This document shows positions 15,476 to 22,681 of a DNA stretch of 26,165 bases, one piece after another. This DNA comes from Caryophanales bacterium (GTDB lineage: Bacteria; Bacillota_I; Bacilli_A; RF39; UBA660), in assembly GCA_016291895.1 (NCBI GenBank), contig JAEEZO010000053.1, positions 1-26,165 of the forward strand. Direction: 5' to 3'. The number at the start of each line of letters is the position of its first letter. Position 1 is the first letter of the stretch. A program made the translations under genes and the position numbers. Under the pieces are notes generated by a model. The model made no database searches. It had not been told where the DNA came from and saw nothing but the letters and a program-made list of their open reading frames with translations.

Positions 15476-17209
15476 ATGAAAGAAAATATGTACCGTGATA
15501 TCTATTGTGGAGAAGTAGATAAATCTTATGAAGGAAAAGAAATTAAATTAGCTGGTTGGGTAAACTCTATTAGAAATCTTGGTAGTCTAGTTTTTATAAC
15601 ACTACGAGATGAAACAGGTATTGTTCAATTAATTAGTGAAGATGTTGAAAAGTATTCTAATATTACTAAAGAAAGTACAGTAACTGTTACTGGTAAAGTA
15701 AGACTTAGAACACCTGATATGGTAAACCCTAATATGAAAACGGGTGAAGTAGAAGTACTACTTTCTAGTCTTGAAGTTTTAGGTCCTTGTCAAAATGTAC
15801 TTCCATTTGAAGTAAATACATCAAAAGATAGTACGGAAGATACAAGACTTAAATATCGTTATTTAGATTTACGTAATGAAGCAGTTCACAATAATATTCT
15901 ATTTAGAAGTAAAGTTATTGATTTTATTAGACAAACTATGAAAGGAATGGACTTTGTTGAAATTCAAACACCTATTGTTACGGCAACTAGTCCTGAAGGT
16001 GCAAGAGACTTTATTATTCCATCAAGAAAATTTAAAGGTAAATTTTATGCTTTACCACAAGCCCCACAAATCTTTAAACAATTATTGATGGTATCTGGTT
16101 TTAATAAATATTTTCAAATCGCTCCTTGTTTCCGTGATGAGGATCCAAGAAGTGATAGATTATATGGAGAATTTTATCAATTAGACTTTGAAAGTTCTTT
16201 TGCAACAGATGAAGATATTTATAAAGTTGGTGAAAAAGTATTCTATGATGTCTTTACTAAATTTAGTAATAAAGAAGTTAGTAAGCCACCATTTAGAAGA
16301 ATACCTTATCGTGAAGCAATGTTAAAATATGGTAGTGATAAACCGGATCTTCGTAATCCTTTAATAATTGAAGATATAACAGAGATTTTATCAAAAGCTG
16401 ATTTTGCACCATTCCATGATACAACAATTAGATGTATTAAAGTAGAAAACTTAGATAAACCAAATTCATGGTATAAAGGTGTTGAAGAATATGTTAAGTC
16501 AATTGGTGGTGTTCTTGGTTATATTAAAGTAACTGATGAAGGATTTAAATCAAGTCTTGATAAATTCTTTACTGATGAAATAAGAAAAGAATTAAAGAAA
16601 GAATTAAAATTAAAAACAGGTGACGTCGTATTTATTATTGCATCAAATAACTGTGCTAAATTAATGGGACAATTAAGAATATATTTAGGTAATGAACTTG
16701 AATTAATTGATAAAAATAGATATGAGTTCTGTATTGTTAATGACTTTCCATTCTTTGAACCAGATGAAGAAACAGGAGGCGTTGCTTTCTCTCATAATCC
16801 ATTTAGTATGCCTCAAGGTGGTATGGATAGTTTGATGAACAAAGATCCACTTGATATTCTAGCTTATCAATATGACTTTGTATGTAATGGTTATGAAATG
16901 GCATCAGGTGGTGTTCGTAATCATGATCGTGATATCTTACGTAAAGCTTTTGAAATTGTTGGTTATGATGAAGAAGTAATTCTTAAACGTTTCCCAAGTT
17001 TATATGAAGCATTTAAGTATGGTGCTCCACCACATGCTGGTATGGCTCCTGGAATTGATCGTATGTTAATGCTTTTATTAGATGAAGAAAATATTCGTGA
17101 AGTTGTACCATTCCCACTAGGTGCTAATGGAGCAGACTTAATGATGGGTTGTCCAAGTGAAGTCTTTGAAAAACAACTTCAAGAAGCTCATATAAAAATT
17201 CGTGATTAA
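15476..17209 (+). CDS. aspS: Aspartyl-tRNA synthetase, bacterial type
   Basis: AspRS charges tRNA-Asp. The 577-residue class II enzyme has an N-terminal OB-fold anticodon domain (about 1-105, AGWVNSIRNLGSLVFITLRD), motif 1/2 of the catalytic core with PEGARDFIIPSRKFKGKFYA (about 173-192), motif 2 CFRDEDPRSDRLYGEFYQLD (about 218-237), the bacterial GAD insertion (about 285-400), and motif 3 APPHAGMAPGIDRMLMLL near 530-546. Motif 2 reads RLYGEFYQLD where Escherichia coli has RQPEFTQID, one residue longer. Leu in NLGSL matches the E. coli residue linked with tRNA-Asp discrimination, but this does not settle Asn mischarging. I start at ATG 15476, 5 nt after GGAGG; the in-frame ATG at 15464 overlaps the ribosome site. 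Confidence 0.97.
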   Translation: MKENMYRDIYCGEVDKSYEGKEIKLAGWVNSIRNLGSLVFITLRDETGIVQLISEDVEKYSNITKESTVTVTGKVRLRTPDMVNPNMKTGEVEVLLSSLEVLGPCQNVLPFEVNTSKDSTEDTRLKYRYLDLRNEAVHNNILFRSKVIDFIRQTMKGMDFVEIQTPIVTATSPEGARDFIIPSRKFKGKFYALPQAPQIFKQLLMVSGFNKYFQIAPCFRDEDPRSDRLYGEFYQLDFESSFATDEDIYKVGEKVFYDVFTKFSNKEVSKPPFRRIPYREAMLKYGSDKPDLRNPLIIEDITEILSKADFAPFHDTTIRCIKVENLDKPNSWYKGVEEYVKSIGGVLGYIKVTDEGFKSSLDKFFTDEIRKELKKELKLKTGDVVFIIASNNCAKLMGQLRIYLGNELELIDKNRYEFCIVNDFPFFEPDEETGGVAFSHNPFSMPQGGMDSLMNKDPLDILAYQYDFVCNGYEMASGGVRNHDRDILRKAFEIVGYDEEVILKRFPSLYEAFKYGAPPHAGMAPGIDRMLMLLLDEENIREVVPFPLGANGADLMMGCPSEVFEKQLQEAHIKIRD

Positions 17210-17234
17210 AACAAAGAGTAATCTTTGTTTTTTT
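17208..17234 (+). terminator. Terminator of aspS
   Basis: AAAACAAAGA (17208-17217) / TCTTTGTTTT (17222-17231), a 4-nt loop, then further T. It starts in the TAA stop. Confidence 0.88.
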
Positions 17235-17252
17235 CATAAAGTGTGTTATATT
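17225..17252 (+). promoter_or_regulatory. Promoter of the pseudopilin gene
   Basis: Extended -10 TGTTATATT (17244-17252) ends 15 nt before ATG 17268. A poor -35, TTGTTT (17225-17230, spacer 16), lies within the preceding terminator. Ribosome site GGTGA is at 17259-17263. Confidence 0.65.
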
Positions 17253-17267
17253 AATAATGGTGATAAT

Positions 17268-17870
17268 ATGAATAACAAGGGTTTTACTACTGTAGAAGTT
17301 ATTGTATCTTTTGCTTTAGTTGTTATTATAATGGCTTCAATGACGACAATGCTTATTGCATATCGTGATTCTATTAACATTGAAGAAACAAAATCAAAAA
17401 TGATTGAATTTAAAAATACATTTACATATATGGTTTATCAAGATATTATTTATGATGGTGTAGTAGGTATTCAACCTTGTAAAGATAATACTGATGATAC
17501 GTTAGTTAATTTATGTGTTGAATTTATTGGAACAAGAGTTGTTGATTCTACAACAGGTAGAAAAGCAGTTAATAGATTAATACTTGAACCTGATGTTTTA
17601 ACAATTGGTAGTGAAGGTGAAGAACAAAGAAGAGTTTACTTAAACTACAATGGAATTCGTATGATGTTACCTGATAGTGATTTAAATAAAGTTATTAAAG
17701 AAAAAGATGCTAGTGGTAAAATATCAATAACTGGAGAAAAAACAACTGCGCAAATTCATGATTTTATTTTAAAAAAAGATCAAGTAAATGAAGTTTATAG
17801 TCTTACAATTCCTATTGAACATAAAGGAATAGATTTTAATGATAATATAAAAATTGTTGTAGCCAATTAA
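17268..17870 (+). CDS. Type IV pilin-like (pseudopilin) protein
   Basis: The 200-residue protein carries a class III signal: MNNKG/FTTVE, a short basic leader, Gly at -1, Phe at +1 and Glu at +5. About 22 hydrophobic residues (VIVSFALVVIIMASMTTMLI) follow. Prepilin peptidase would cut after Gly5. The rest is a globular domain with FKNTFTYMVYQDIIYDGVVG and two Cys that could form a disulfide. This resembles minor pseudopilins of competence (ComG-type) or type II-like systems, but it stands alone here with no ATPase, platform protein or peptidase nearby. I chose ATG 17268, since it has a promoter and GGTGA just upstream and yields the pilin signal; an earlier in-frame ATG at 17202 would start inside aspS and run through its terminator. 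Confidence 0.85.
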   Translation: MNNKGFTTVEVIVSFALVVIIMASMTTMLIAYRDSINIEETKSKMIEFKNTFTYMVYQDIIYDGVVGIQPCKDNTDDTLVNLCVEFIGTRVVDSTTGRKAVNRLILEPDVLTIGSEGEEQRRVYLNYNGIRMMLPDSDLNKVIKEKDASGKISITGEKTTAQIHDFILKKDQVNEVYSLTIPIEHKGIDFNDNIKIVVAN

Positions 17871-17893
17871 AGAAATATTATATTTCTTTTTTT
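17869..17893 (+). terminator. Terminator of the pseudopilin gene
   Basis: AAAGAAATA (17869-17877) / TATTTCTTT (17881-17889), a 3-nt loop, then T. The stem starts in the TAA stop. Confidence 0.82.
17879..17884 (+). promoter_or_regulatory. Possible -10 of the PDZ-Lon/rmuC operon, inside the terminator
   Basis: TATATT overlaps the right arm of the preceding terminator, 22 nt before ATG 17907. No -35 is clear. The alternative is expression by read-through, because no other promoter fits in the 36-nt gap. Confidence 0.3.
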
Positions 17894-17906
17894 GTAGAGG
17901 TTAAAT

Positions 17907-18947
17907 ATGAAAAAGAAAACAAAGAAAAAAATAAAAAAGATCTATAAATCAATAATTGAATATGTAAAAGAAGAATATAAATTTTTAATAGTTTGCGCTT
18001 TAATCTTTTTCATCTTTTTATTTCGTTTACCATATAATATTTATACTGGTGGAGGAATAATTGATATTCATAAAAGAGTAGAAGTAGAAAACGGATATTC
18101 TTCTAAAGGTAGTTTTAATATGGCTTATGTTGATGAGATAAGAGCAACTATACCAACATATTTACTAAGTTATATTTTTAAATGGGATGTAGCTCCTATT
18201 GAAGATGAACTTATTGATGAAAATGATACTTTAGAAGATTCTTGGAAAAGAAATAGATTATATTTAGAAGATAGTAATGATAGTGCGTTAATTAGTGCAT
18301 TTAAATTAGCAAATGAAAGAATTGACATAAAGAAAAATTATGTTGTTGCTTTATATATATTGCCTGAGGCTCAAACTAATTTAGAAGTTGGTGACATTAT
18401 ATTATCAGTTAATGGAAAAGCAATTAATTCTCAAGATGAATTAAGAAGTATTATTAGTTCTTATTCTGTTTCTGAAAAAATTAATATGAGAGTACTTCGT
18501 GATGATAAAGAAATTGATTGTTATGCAAATCTTATTCTTCTTGATAATCAAAGTAAAATTGGTATAAGTATGTATAATAAATATCAATATGAAATAGATA
18601 AGAAAGTTAATTTTAAATTTAAAAGTAATGAAGCAGGTCCATCAGCTGGTTTGATGCTTGCTCTTGAAATATATAATCAATTAACTGAAGATGATCTTAC
18701 AAATGGCAAGATGATAGCTGGAACGGGAACCATTGATGCTAATGGAAGAGTAGGAAGCATTGGTGGTGTTAAATATAAAATAAAAGGAGCTGATAGCGAT
18801 GGAGCTAAAATCTTCTTTGTTCCAACAGATAATTATTTAGAAGCTTTAAAAGCAAAAAAAGATAATGATTTAGAAATAGAATTAGTTCAAGTAGATACTT
18901 TAGAAGACGCTGTTAATTATTTAAAGGGGGTAAATAATAATGATTAA
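17907..18947 (+). CDS. Membrane-anchored PDZ-Lon protease (YlbL-like)
   Basis: A 346-residue protein of the YlbL type. A very basic N-terminus (residues 1-16) is followed by one membrane anchor (about 25-45, FLIVCALIFFIFLF) and an extracytoplasmic region. A PDZ-like segment follows (about 140-205, LEVGDIILSVNGKAINSQDE), then a Lon-type proteolytic domain (about 230-340). The catalytic Ser is in EAGPSAGLMLAL (S246) and the Lys in IGGVKYKIKGA (K289), giving the Lon Ser-Lys dyad. In Bacillus relatives YlbL acts outside the membrane, including in removal of the SOS division inhibitor YneA. Its usual neighbours rsmD and coaD are absent here. It overlaps rmuC by 8 nt, so the two are coupled. Confidence 0.92.
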   Translation: MKKKTKKKIKKIYKSIIEYVKEEYKFLIVCALIFFIFLFRLPYNIYTGGGIIDIHKRVEVENGYSSKGSFNMAYVDEIRATIPTYLLSYIFKWDVAPIEDELIDENDTLEDSWKRNRLYLEDSNDSALISAFKLANERIDIKKNYVVALYILPEAQTNLEVGDIILSVNGKAINSQDELRSIISSYSVSEKINMRVLRDDKEIDCYANLILLDNQSKIGISMYNKYQYEIDKKVNFKFKSNEAGPSAGLMLALEIYNQLTEDDLTNGKMIAGTGTIDANGRVGSIGGVKYKIKGADSDGAKIFFVPTDNYLEALKAKKDNDLEIELVQVDTLEDAVNYLKGVNNND

Positions 18948-20010
18948 TTATATAATATTGGGAGTATTAGTTATACTTATTATTTTAGTAATTATATTAA
19001 TCTTTAAAGTTAAAGATCGTGATACCGATAACTTAGATATGCTAGAACGTCTTAATCGTTTTGAGGTAAATATCAATAAAGAATTAAATGATAACTTTAT
19101 AAAAATGAATGAGAATATGGAATCTAAGTTAAATAACATTAATGATAAAGTTCATGAACGAATAGATCAAAATTTTGAAAAAACAAATAAAACATTTATT
19201 AGTGTTTTAGAACGACTTAGTAAGATTGATGAAGCTCAAAAGAAAATAGATGGACTTACAAATAATATAGTTAACTTAGAAGGTATCTTAACAGATAAAA
19301 AAACAAGAGGTATCTTTGGGGAAGTTAATCTAAATAATATTTTATATAATGTCTTCGGTGAAGGTAATGATCGACTATTTAAAATACAATATCATTTACC
19401 TAATGATACGATTGCTGATTCTGTTGTCTTTGCACCAGAACCACTTGGCATGATTGCAATTGATTCAAAGTTTCCTCTTGAAAACTATCGACTAATGGTT
19501 GATAAAAAGAAAAGTGATGATATAAGAAATAATGCTTATAAACAATTTAAAATTGATGTTAAAAAACATATTGATGCTATTAGTTCTAAATATATTATTG
19601 ATGGTGTAACTAGTAATCAAGCCATTATGTTTATTCCAGCAGAAGCAATATTCGCTGAGATAAATGCTTATCATGAAGATATTATAAATTATGCATATAA
19701 GAAACGTGTTTGGTTAACATCACCAACTACTTTAATTTCAACATTATCAATGATTATGATGATTTATCAAAATATGGAAAGAGATAAATATACAAGTATT
19801 ATTCATGAAGAATTAAATAAACTTGGTATTGAATTTACAAGATTTAAAGATCGTTTTGATAAACTATCTAAATCAATTCAAACAGTTAATAAAGATGTTG
19901 AGTCTTTCCAAGTAACAACCGATAAAATTAAGAAAAAATTTGATAGTATAAGTAATGTTGAAATAAAGAATGATCATTTATTAATGGATGATATTGATGA
20001 AAGTATTTAA
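18940..20010 (+). CDS. rmuC: DNA recombination protein RmuC homologue
   Basis: The 356-residue protein has an N-terminal membrane anchor (about 3-23), a long coiled coil (about 28-118, rich in Asn/Lys/Glu) and the RmuC nuclease-like domain (about 120-320). Typical stretches are RGIFGEVNLNNIL (about 123-135), MIAIDSKFPLENY, QAIMFIPAEAIFAEI and YKKRVWLTSPTTLISTLSMI. RmuC limits recombination at inverted repeats in E. coli, and its fold resembles restriction-type nucleases. Its ATG lies inside the end of the PDZ-Lon gene, with AAGGGGG 9 nt upstream. The C-terminal tail is acidic. An inverted repeat about 22 nt after its stop could act as a long-loop terminator for this operon. Confidence 0.93.
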   Translation: MINYIILGVLVILIILVIILIFKVKDRDTDNLDMLERLNRFEVNINKELNDNFIKMNENMESKLNNINDKVHERIDQNFEKTNKTFISVLERLSKIDEAQKKIDGLTNNIVNLEGILTDKKTRGIFGEVNLNNILYNVFGEGNDRLFKIQYHLPNDTIADSVVFAPEPLGMIAIDSKFPLENYRLMVDKKKSDDIRNNAYKQFKIDVKKHIDAISSKYIIDGVTSNQAIMFIPAEAIFAEINAYHEDIINYAYKKRVWLTSPTTLISTLSMIMMIYQNMERDKYTSIIHEELNKLGIEFTRFKDRFDKLSKSIQTVNKDVESFQVTTDKIKKKFDSISNVEIKNDHLLMDDIDESI

Positions 20011-20025
20011 TAAGTGACAATAAAT

Positions 20026-20054
20026 TTGACGAAAACACCTCTTTTTGTTAGAAT
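20026..20054 (+). promoter_or_regulatory. Strong promoter of the ankyrin-like gene
   Basis: TTGACG (20026-20031), a 17-nt spacer, TAGAAT (20049-20054), preceded by TGT giving an extended -10. Predicted +1 near 20061. The spacer contains the left arm of an inverted repeat. Confidence 0.85.
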
Positions 20055-20078
20055 AGTGTGACATAAATGAGGTGTTTT
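20032..20078 (+). repeat. 10-bp inverted repeat spanning promoter spacer and ribosome site
   Basis: AAAACACCTC (20032-20041) is the exact reverse complement of GAGGTGTTTT (20069-20078), 27 nt apart. The left arm lies between -35 and -10, upstream of the predicted +1. The right arm contains the ribosome site GAGGTG of the ankyrin-like gene and is followed by one more T. It could be an operator, a long-loop terminator for rmuC transcripts, or both. Confidence 0.8.
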
Positions 20079-20081
20079 TAC

Positions 20082-20771
20082 ATGTTTTATGAAATAAATC
20101 AAGCTGTTAATCTTTGTAACGAAGACAATAGTTTGATCTTTAAACTAATAAAAGATGATGAAAAGGAAGTTGTTAGTAAGATACTAAATAATAAAGAATT
20201 TAATATCAATATTTGTGATAGTAATGGTAATAGTTTAATTATGAGATTACTAAAAAAAGGATATTATGATTTAGTTCTTAAAGTAATGGATAATCTAGAT
20301 TTAGATATTAATCATCAAAATAATGATGGTGATACTTTTGCGCATTTTTTAGTAACAATTAATTATCTAGATGTTAAAGATATTATTGAAAAATTATTAA
20401 AGAAAATTGATTTTATGCCTAATATAAAAAATAATAAAGGTGAAACAATTCTTGATAAATCAATTAATAATAATTACATTTATACAACTGCTAAAATATT
20501 ATCTGATAGAAGGTTTAATAATATTAATATGGTATCATTTAAGAATTTATATGATACTTATATTAAGAGTAGTAATTATGGTAAGTATTCAAAGTTAGAT
20601 AATTTAACGTTAATTGTTAATAATCTTCAAAAGAAGAATTTATCTGATAATTTAGATTTATTGATAAGATTGTTTAGAAGAAATCGTAAAGTTATTTATG
20701 AAGAGATAACAAACTCTGATACAACAAGAATGGATTATTTAATTGATTATGTTGTAAAAGAAATGATTTAA
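20082..20771 (+). CDS. Ankyrin-repeat-like protein (229 aa)
   Basis: The 229-residue protein has several degenerate ankyrin repeats over about 20-150. DEKEVVSKILNNKEFNINI-CDSNGNSLIMRLLKKG, then YYDLVLKVMDNLDLDINH-QNNDGDTFAHFLV, and NIKNNKGETILDKSINNNYI all show the helix-loop-helix and 'D..G.t.l..' turns. The C-terminal part (about 151-229) is helical and basic. No signal peptide or membrane segment is present, so it is probably cytoplasmic and protein-binding; the partner is unknown. I start at ATG 20082, 7 nt after GAGGTG; an in-frame ATG at 20067 overlaps the ribosome site and the inverted-repeat arm. It is monocistronic with its own strong promoter. Confidence 0.83.
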   Translation: MFYEINQAVNLCNEDNSLIFKLIKDDEKEVVSKILNNKEFNINICDSNGNSLIMRLLKKGYYDLVLKVMDNLDLDINHQNNDGDTFAHFLVTINYLDVKDIIEKLLKKIDFMPNIKNNKGETILDKSINNNYIYTTAKILSDRRFNNINMVSFKNLYDTYIKSSNYGKYSKLDNLTLIVNNLQKKNLSDNLDLLIRLFRRNRKVIYEEITNSDTTRMDYLIDYVVKEMI

Positions 20772-20959
20772 AATTATAAAAGTTGTTAATTGGAAAGTAC
20801 TTTATTTGGTTGACCAACACACAAAGCAAGTTTGTGAAAATTTGGAGAACTAAGTAGGGTATTTTTTTGTTGAAAATTAATGAGTGTTTGAACTTAAAAT
20901 AAATTAATTGTAATTATTTTTGGAGTTAAATTATTGTCACATTAATTTTATTTATTGTA
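20772..20959. other. Non-coding gap with two small hairpins
   Basis: No gene fits on either strand. TTGGT-TG-ACCAA (20806-20817) and CACAAA-GCAAG-TTTGTG (20820-20836) are adjacent hairpins, and a T7 run follows near 20862-20868. No terminator is evident directly after the ankyrin gene. The block could be an intergenic repeat, a structured RNA or remains of a mobile element; I cannot tell which. Confidence 0.45.
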
Positions 20960-20988
20960 TTGAAAAAGAGACATTTATTTTGTATTAT
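20960..20988 (+). promoter_or_regulatory. Promoter of the surface-protein operon
   Basis: TTGAAA (20960-20965), a 17-nt spacer, TATTAT (20983-20988). Predicted +1 near 20995, followed by AGAGGAGG. The ribosome site is about 11 nt from ATG 21015, a little far. Confidence 0.75.
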
Positions 20989-21014
20989 TAATAATAGAGG
21001 AGGATATCAATTAG

Positions 21015-22349
21015 ATGAAAAAAAAGATAATAATAATTGGGGCGGTAGTTGGAGTTGTTTTAATTGGTGTAGTGGCATTTTTACTGCTTCAAAAGAAGAC
21101 GTTTAATGTAGAATTTGATAGTAATGGTGGTACTGCTATAGAGACACAAATAGTAAAAGAAGGGGAGAAGGCAACAAAACCTTCTGATCCTAAAAAAGAA
21201 GGATTTATTTTTGTATCATGGGAACTTGATGGTTTTCAATATGATTTTGATAAACCAGTTACCAAAGATATTATGTTAAAAGCTACATATAAAGAAATTA
21301 TAAAGACTTTTAAAGTAACAATTGTAGTCGATGGTGAAAAGAAAGAATTAAATGTTAGCAAATTAACAAAGGCTGAGATTGAAAAGGTCTTTCCAGCTAG
21401 AGAAGGTTATGAATTTAAACTTTATTCTAATGGAAATGAGTATGATATAAATACAGCACTTACTTCTGATATAGAATTAACTGGAACATATGTAAAACTT
21501 GAAAGTTATACTGTGAAATTTGATAGTAATGGTGGAAGTACTGTTGCTAAACAAGAGGTTTTAGGTGGCAAAAAAGCTGTTGAACCAGAAGATCCAACAA
21601 AAGAGTATTATGTATTTGATGGATGGTACTTAGATAATGTCAAATATGATTTTAATACAGAAGTTACAAAGAATATTACATTAAAAGCAAAGTGGAGTGA
21701 AGATCCAAATGTAAAAAGATATAATGTGACATTTAATACTGATGGTGGAAGTATTGTTGCAAAACAAAGAATCATTGAAAACAAAACAGTATCAATGCCT
21801 AAGAATCCAACAAAAAAAGGATATGAATTTGTTGAGTGGCAATTAGATGGTGTTAAATTTGATCCTAAAACGAAAATTACAAAAGATATTACACTAAAAG
21901 CTATATGGAAAGAAATCATAACTTACACAGTAACTTTTAATAGTGATGGTGGAAGTAATGTTCCAAATCAAACGATTGTAGAAGGTAAAAAAGCTACTAA
22001 GCCTAGCAATCCAACAAAAAAAGGATATAAATTTAAAGCATGGACTTTAAATGGACAATCATTTGATTTTAATACTCTAATAACTGAAAATATTACTTTA
22101 GTAGCAACTTGGGAAGAAATTGTTAATTACACAATAACTATTAATAAAGTTGATACTTATTCACCTGATAGAATATTAAAAGTATATAAAAATGGAACTG
22201 AAACATCATTTAAACAAATTAGTACAATGGATGGAACAAAGATAGCAGGTGCAAATGGAGCATCAAATGTAGATGAAATTGGAAATAATACTTCATTTAA
22301 AGTTACTTTGAGTAATAATACTGTTGTCGTTGCAACGTTGACAAGTTAA
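21015..22349 (+). CDS. Membrane-anchored InlB B-repeat (Listeria-Bacteroides repeat) surface protein
   Basis: The 444-residue protein starts with a signal anchor (MKKKIIIIGAVVGVVLIGVV, about 1-25) without a clear cleavage site. Five repeats of 63-65 residues follow (about 30-93, 99-161, 165-228, 236-299, 304-367). Four are classic InlB B-repeats: strand, (D/N)(S/T)(N/D)GG, P..P.(K/E).(G/Y)Y.F..W.LDG..(Y/F)DF, and ITL.A.W. The second is degenerate, lacking the NGG and Trp. Residues 371-444 form a different module, beginning YTITINKVDTYSPDRILKVY, that recurs in the next gene. There is no LPxTG motif, so anchoring is by the N-terminal helix. A role in surface contact is inferred from the repeat type only. 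It leads a three-gene operon. Confidence 0.9.
   Translation: MKKKIIIIGAVVGVVLIGVVAFLLLQKKTFNVEFDSNGGTAIETQIVKEGEKATKPSDPKKEGFIFVSWELDGFQYDFDKPVTKDIMLKATYKEIIKTFKVTIVVDGEKKELNVSKLTKAEIEKVFPAREGYEFKLYSNGNEYDINTALTSDIELTGTYVKLESYTVKFDSNGGSTVAKQEVLGGKKAVEPEDPTKEYYVFDGWYLDNVKYDFNTEVTKNITLKAKWSEDPNVKRYNVTFNTDGGSIVAKQRIIENKTVSMPKNPTKKGYEFVEWQLDGVKFDPKTKITKDITLKAIWKEIITYTVTFNSDGGSNVPNQTIVEGKKATKPSNPTKKGYKFKAWTLNGQSFDFNTLITENITLVATWEEIVNYTITINKVDTYSPDRILKVYKNGTETSFKQISTMDGTKIAGANGASNVDEIGNNTSFKVTLSNNTVVVATLTS
21804..22028 (+). repeat. Near-identical DNA in adjacent InlB repeats
   Basis: A 21-nt run coding for NPTKKGY is identical at 21804-21824 and 22008-22028, 204 nt (68 codons) apart. The surrounding repeat units are also similar in DNA, suggesting fairly recent duplication or gene conversion between repeats 4 and 5. 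Confidence 0.7.
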
Positions 22350-22350
22350 A

Positions 22351-22680
22351 ATGAAAAAAAAGATTTTATTGACAACCGTTATATTAATTGCAATTATTAT
22401 TGCAGTATTGCTTATTCTTGGTAAAGAAAAGCAAGTAGATGAATCATATATAATCAGAGTGGAACTTGTAGATTCAAAATCACCAGATAGAAAATTAAAG
22501 GTGTTAAAGGGAAATAAAGAAATAGAATATTTAGAAATTCGTTATTTGGATGATACTTTTTTATGTTCATCTAAGAATCCAACGGTTTACTTTGGCGATA
22601 TAGAGGCGGAAAAAGAAATGGTTGTTATTTTGATTGATAAAACTAAAGTAACAGCAAAAATAATTAAAGGAGATAAATAA
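22351..22680 (+). CDS. Small anchored extracytoplasmic protein (109 aa) sharing the SPDR-LKV module
   Basis: The 109-residue protein has an N-terminal membrane anchor (about 4-24) and one domain (about 33-109). That domain aligns with residues 371-444 of the upstream InlB-repeat protein: YIIRVELVDSKSPDRKLKVL against YTITINKVDTYSPDRILKVY. Both then have a middle Asp-Thr region and a final V...I/L...TVVA/KVTA strand. I do not recognise the module as a named family. The gene starts 1 nt after the upstream TAA and has no strong ribosome site beyond A-rich sequence, so it is likely coupled. The two proteins may interact or may be products of an internal duplication. Confidence 0.85.
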   Translation: MKKKILLTTVILIAIIIAVLLILGKEKQVDESYIIRVELVDSKSPDRKLKVLKGNKEIEYLEIRYLDDTFLCSSKNPTVYFGDIEAEKEMVVILIDKTKVTAKIIKGDK

Positions 22681-22681
22681 A

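Noticed and set aside
17202..17267. Upstream ATG extending the pseudopilin by 22 residues
   Set aside because: It lies inside aspS and crosses a terminator and a promoter; the ATG at 17268 gives a proper prepilin leader and ribosome site.
20764..20851. Short frame reading VLYLVDQHTKQVCENLEN in the gap, and frames opposite to it
   Set aside because: It is bounded by stops within 29 codons, lacks an ATG and a ribosome site, and resembles no protein I can name; kept only as a possible repeat.
21015..22349. Repeats in the InlB-type gene as a CRISPR-like array
   Set aside because: Repeats are about 200 nt, coding and in frame; no short direct repeats with unique spacers exist in the window.
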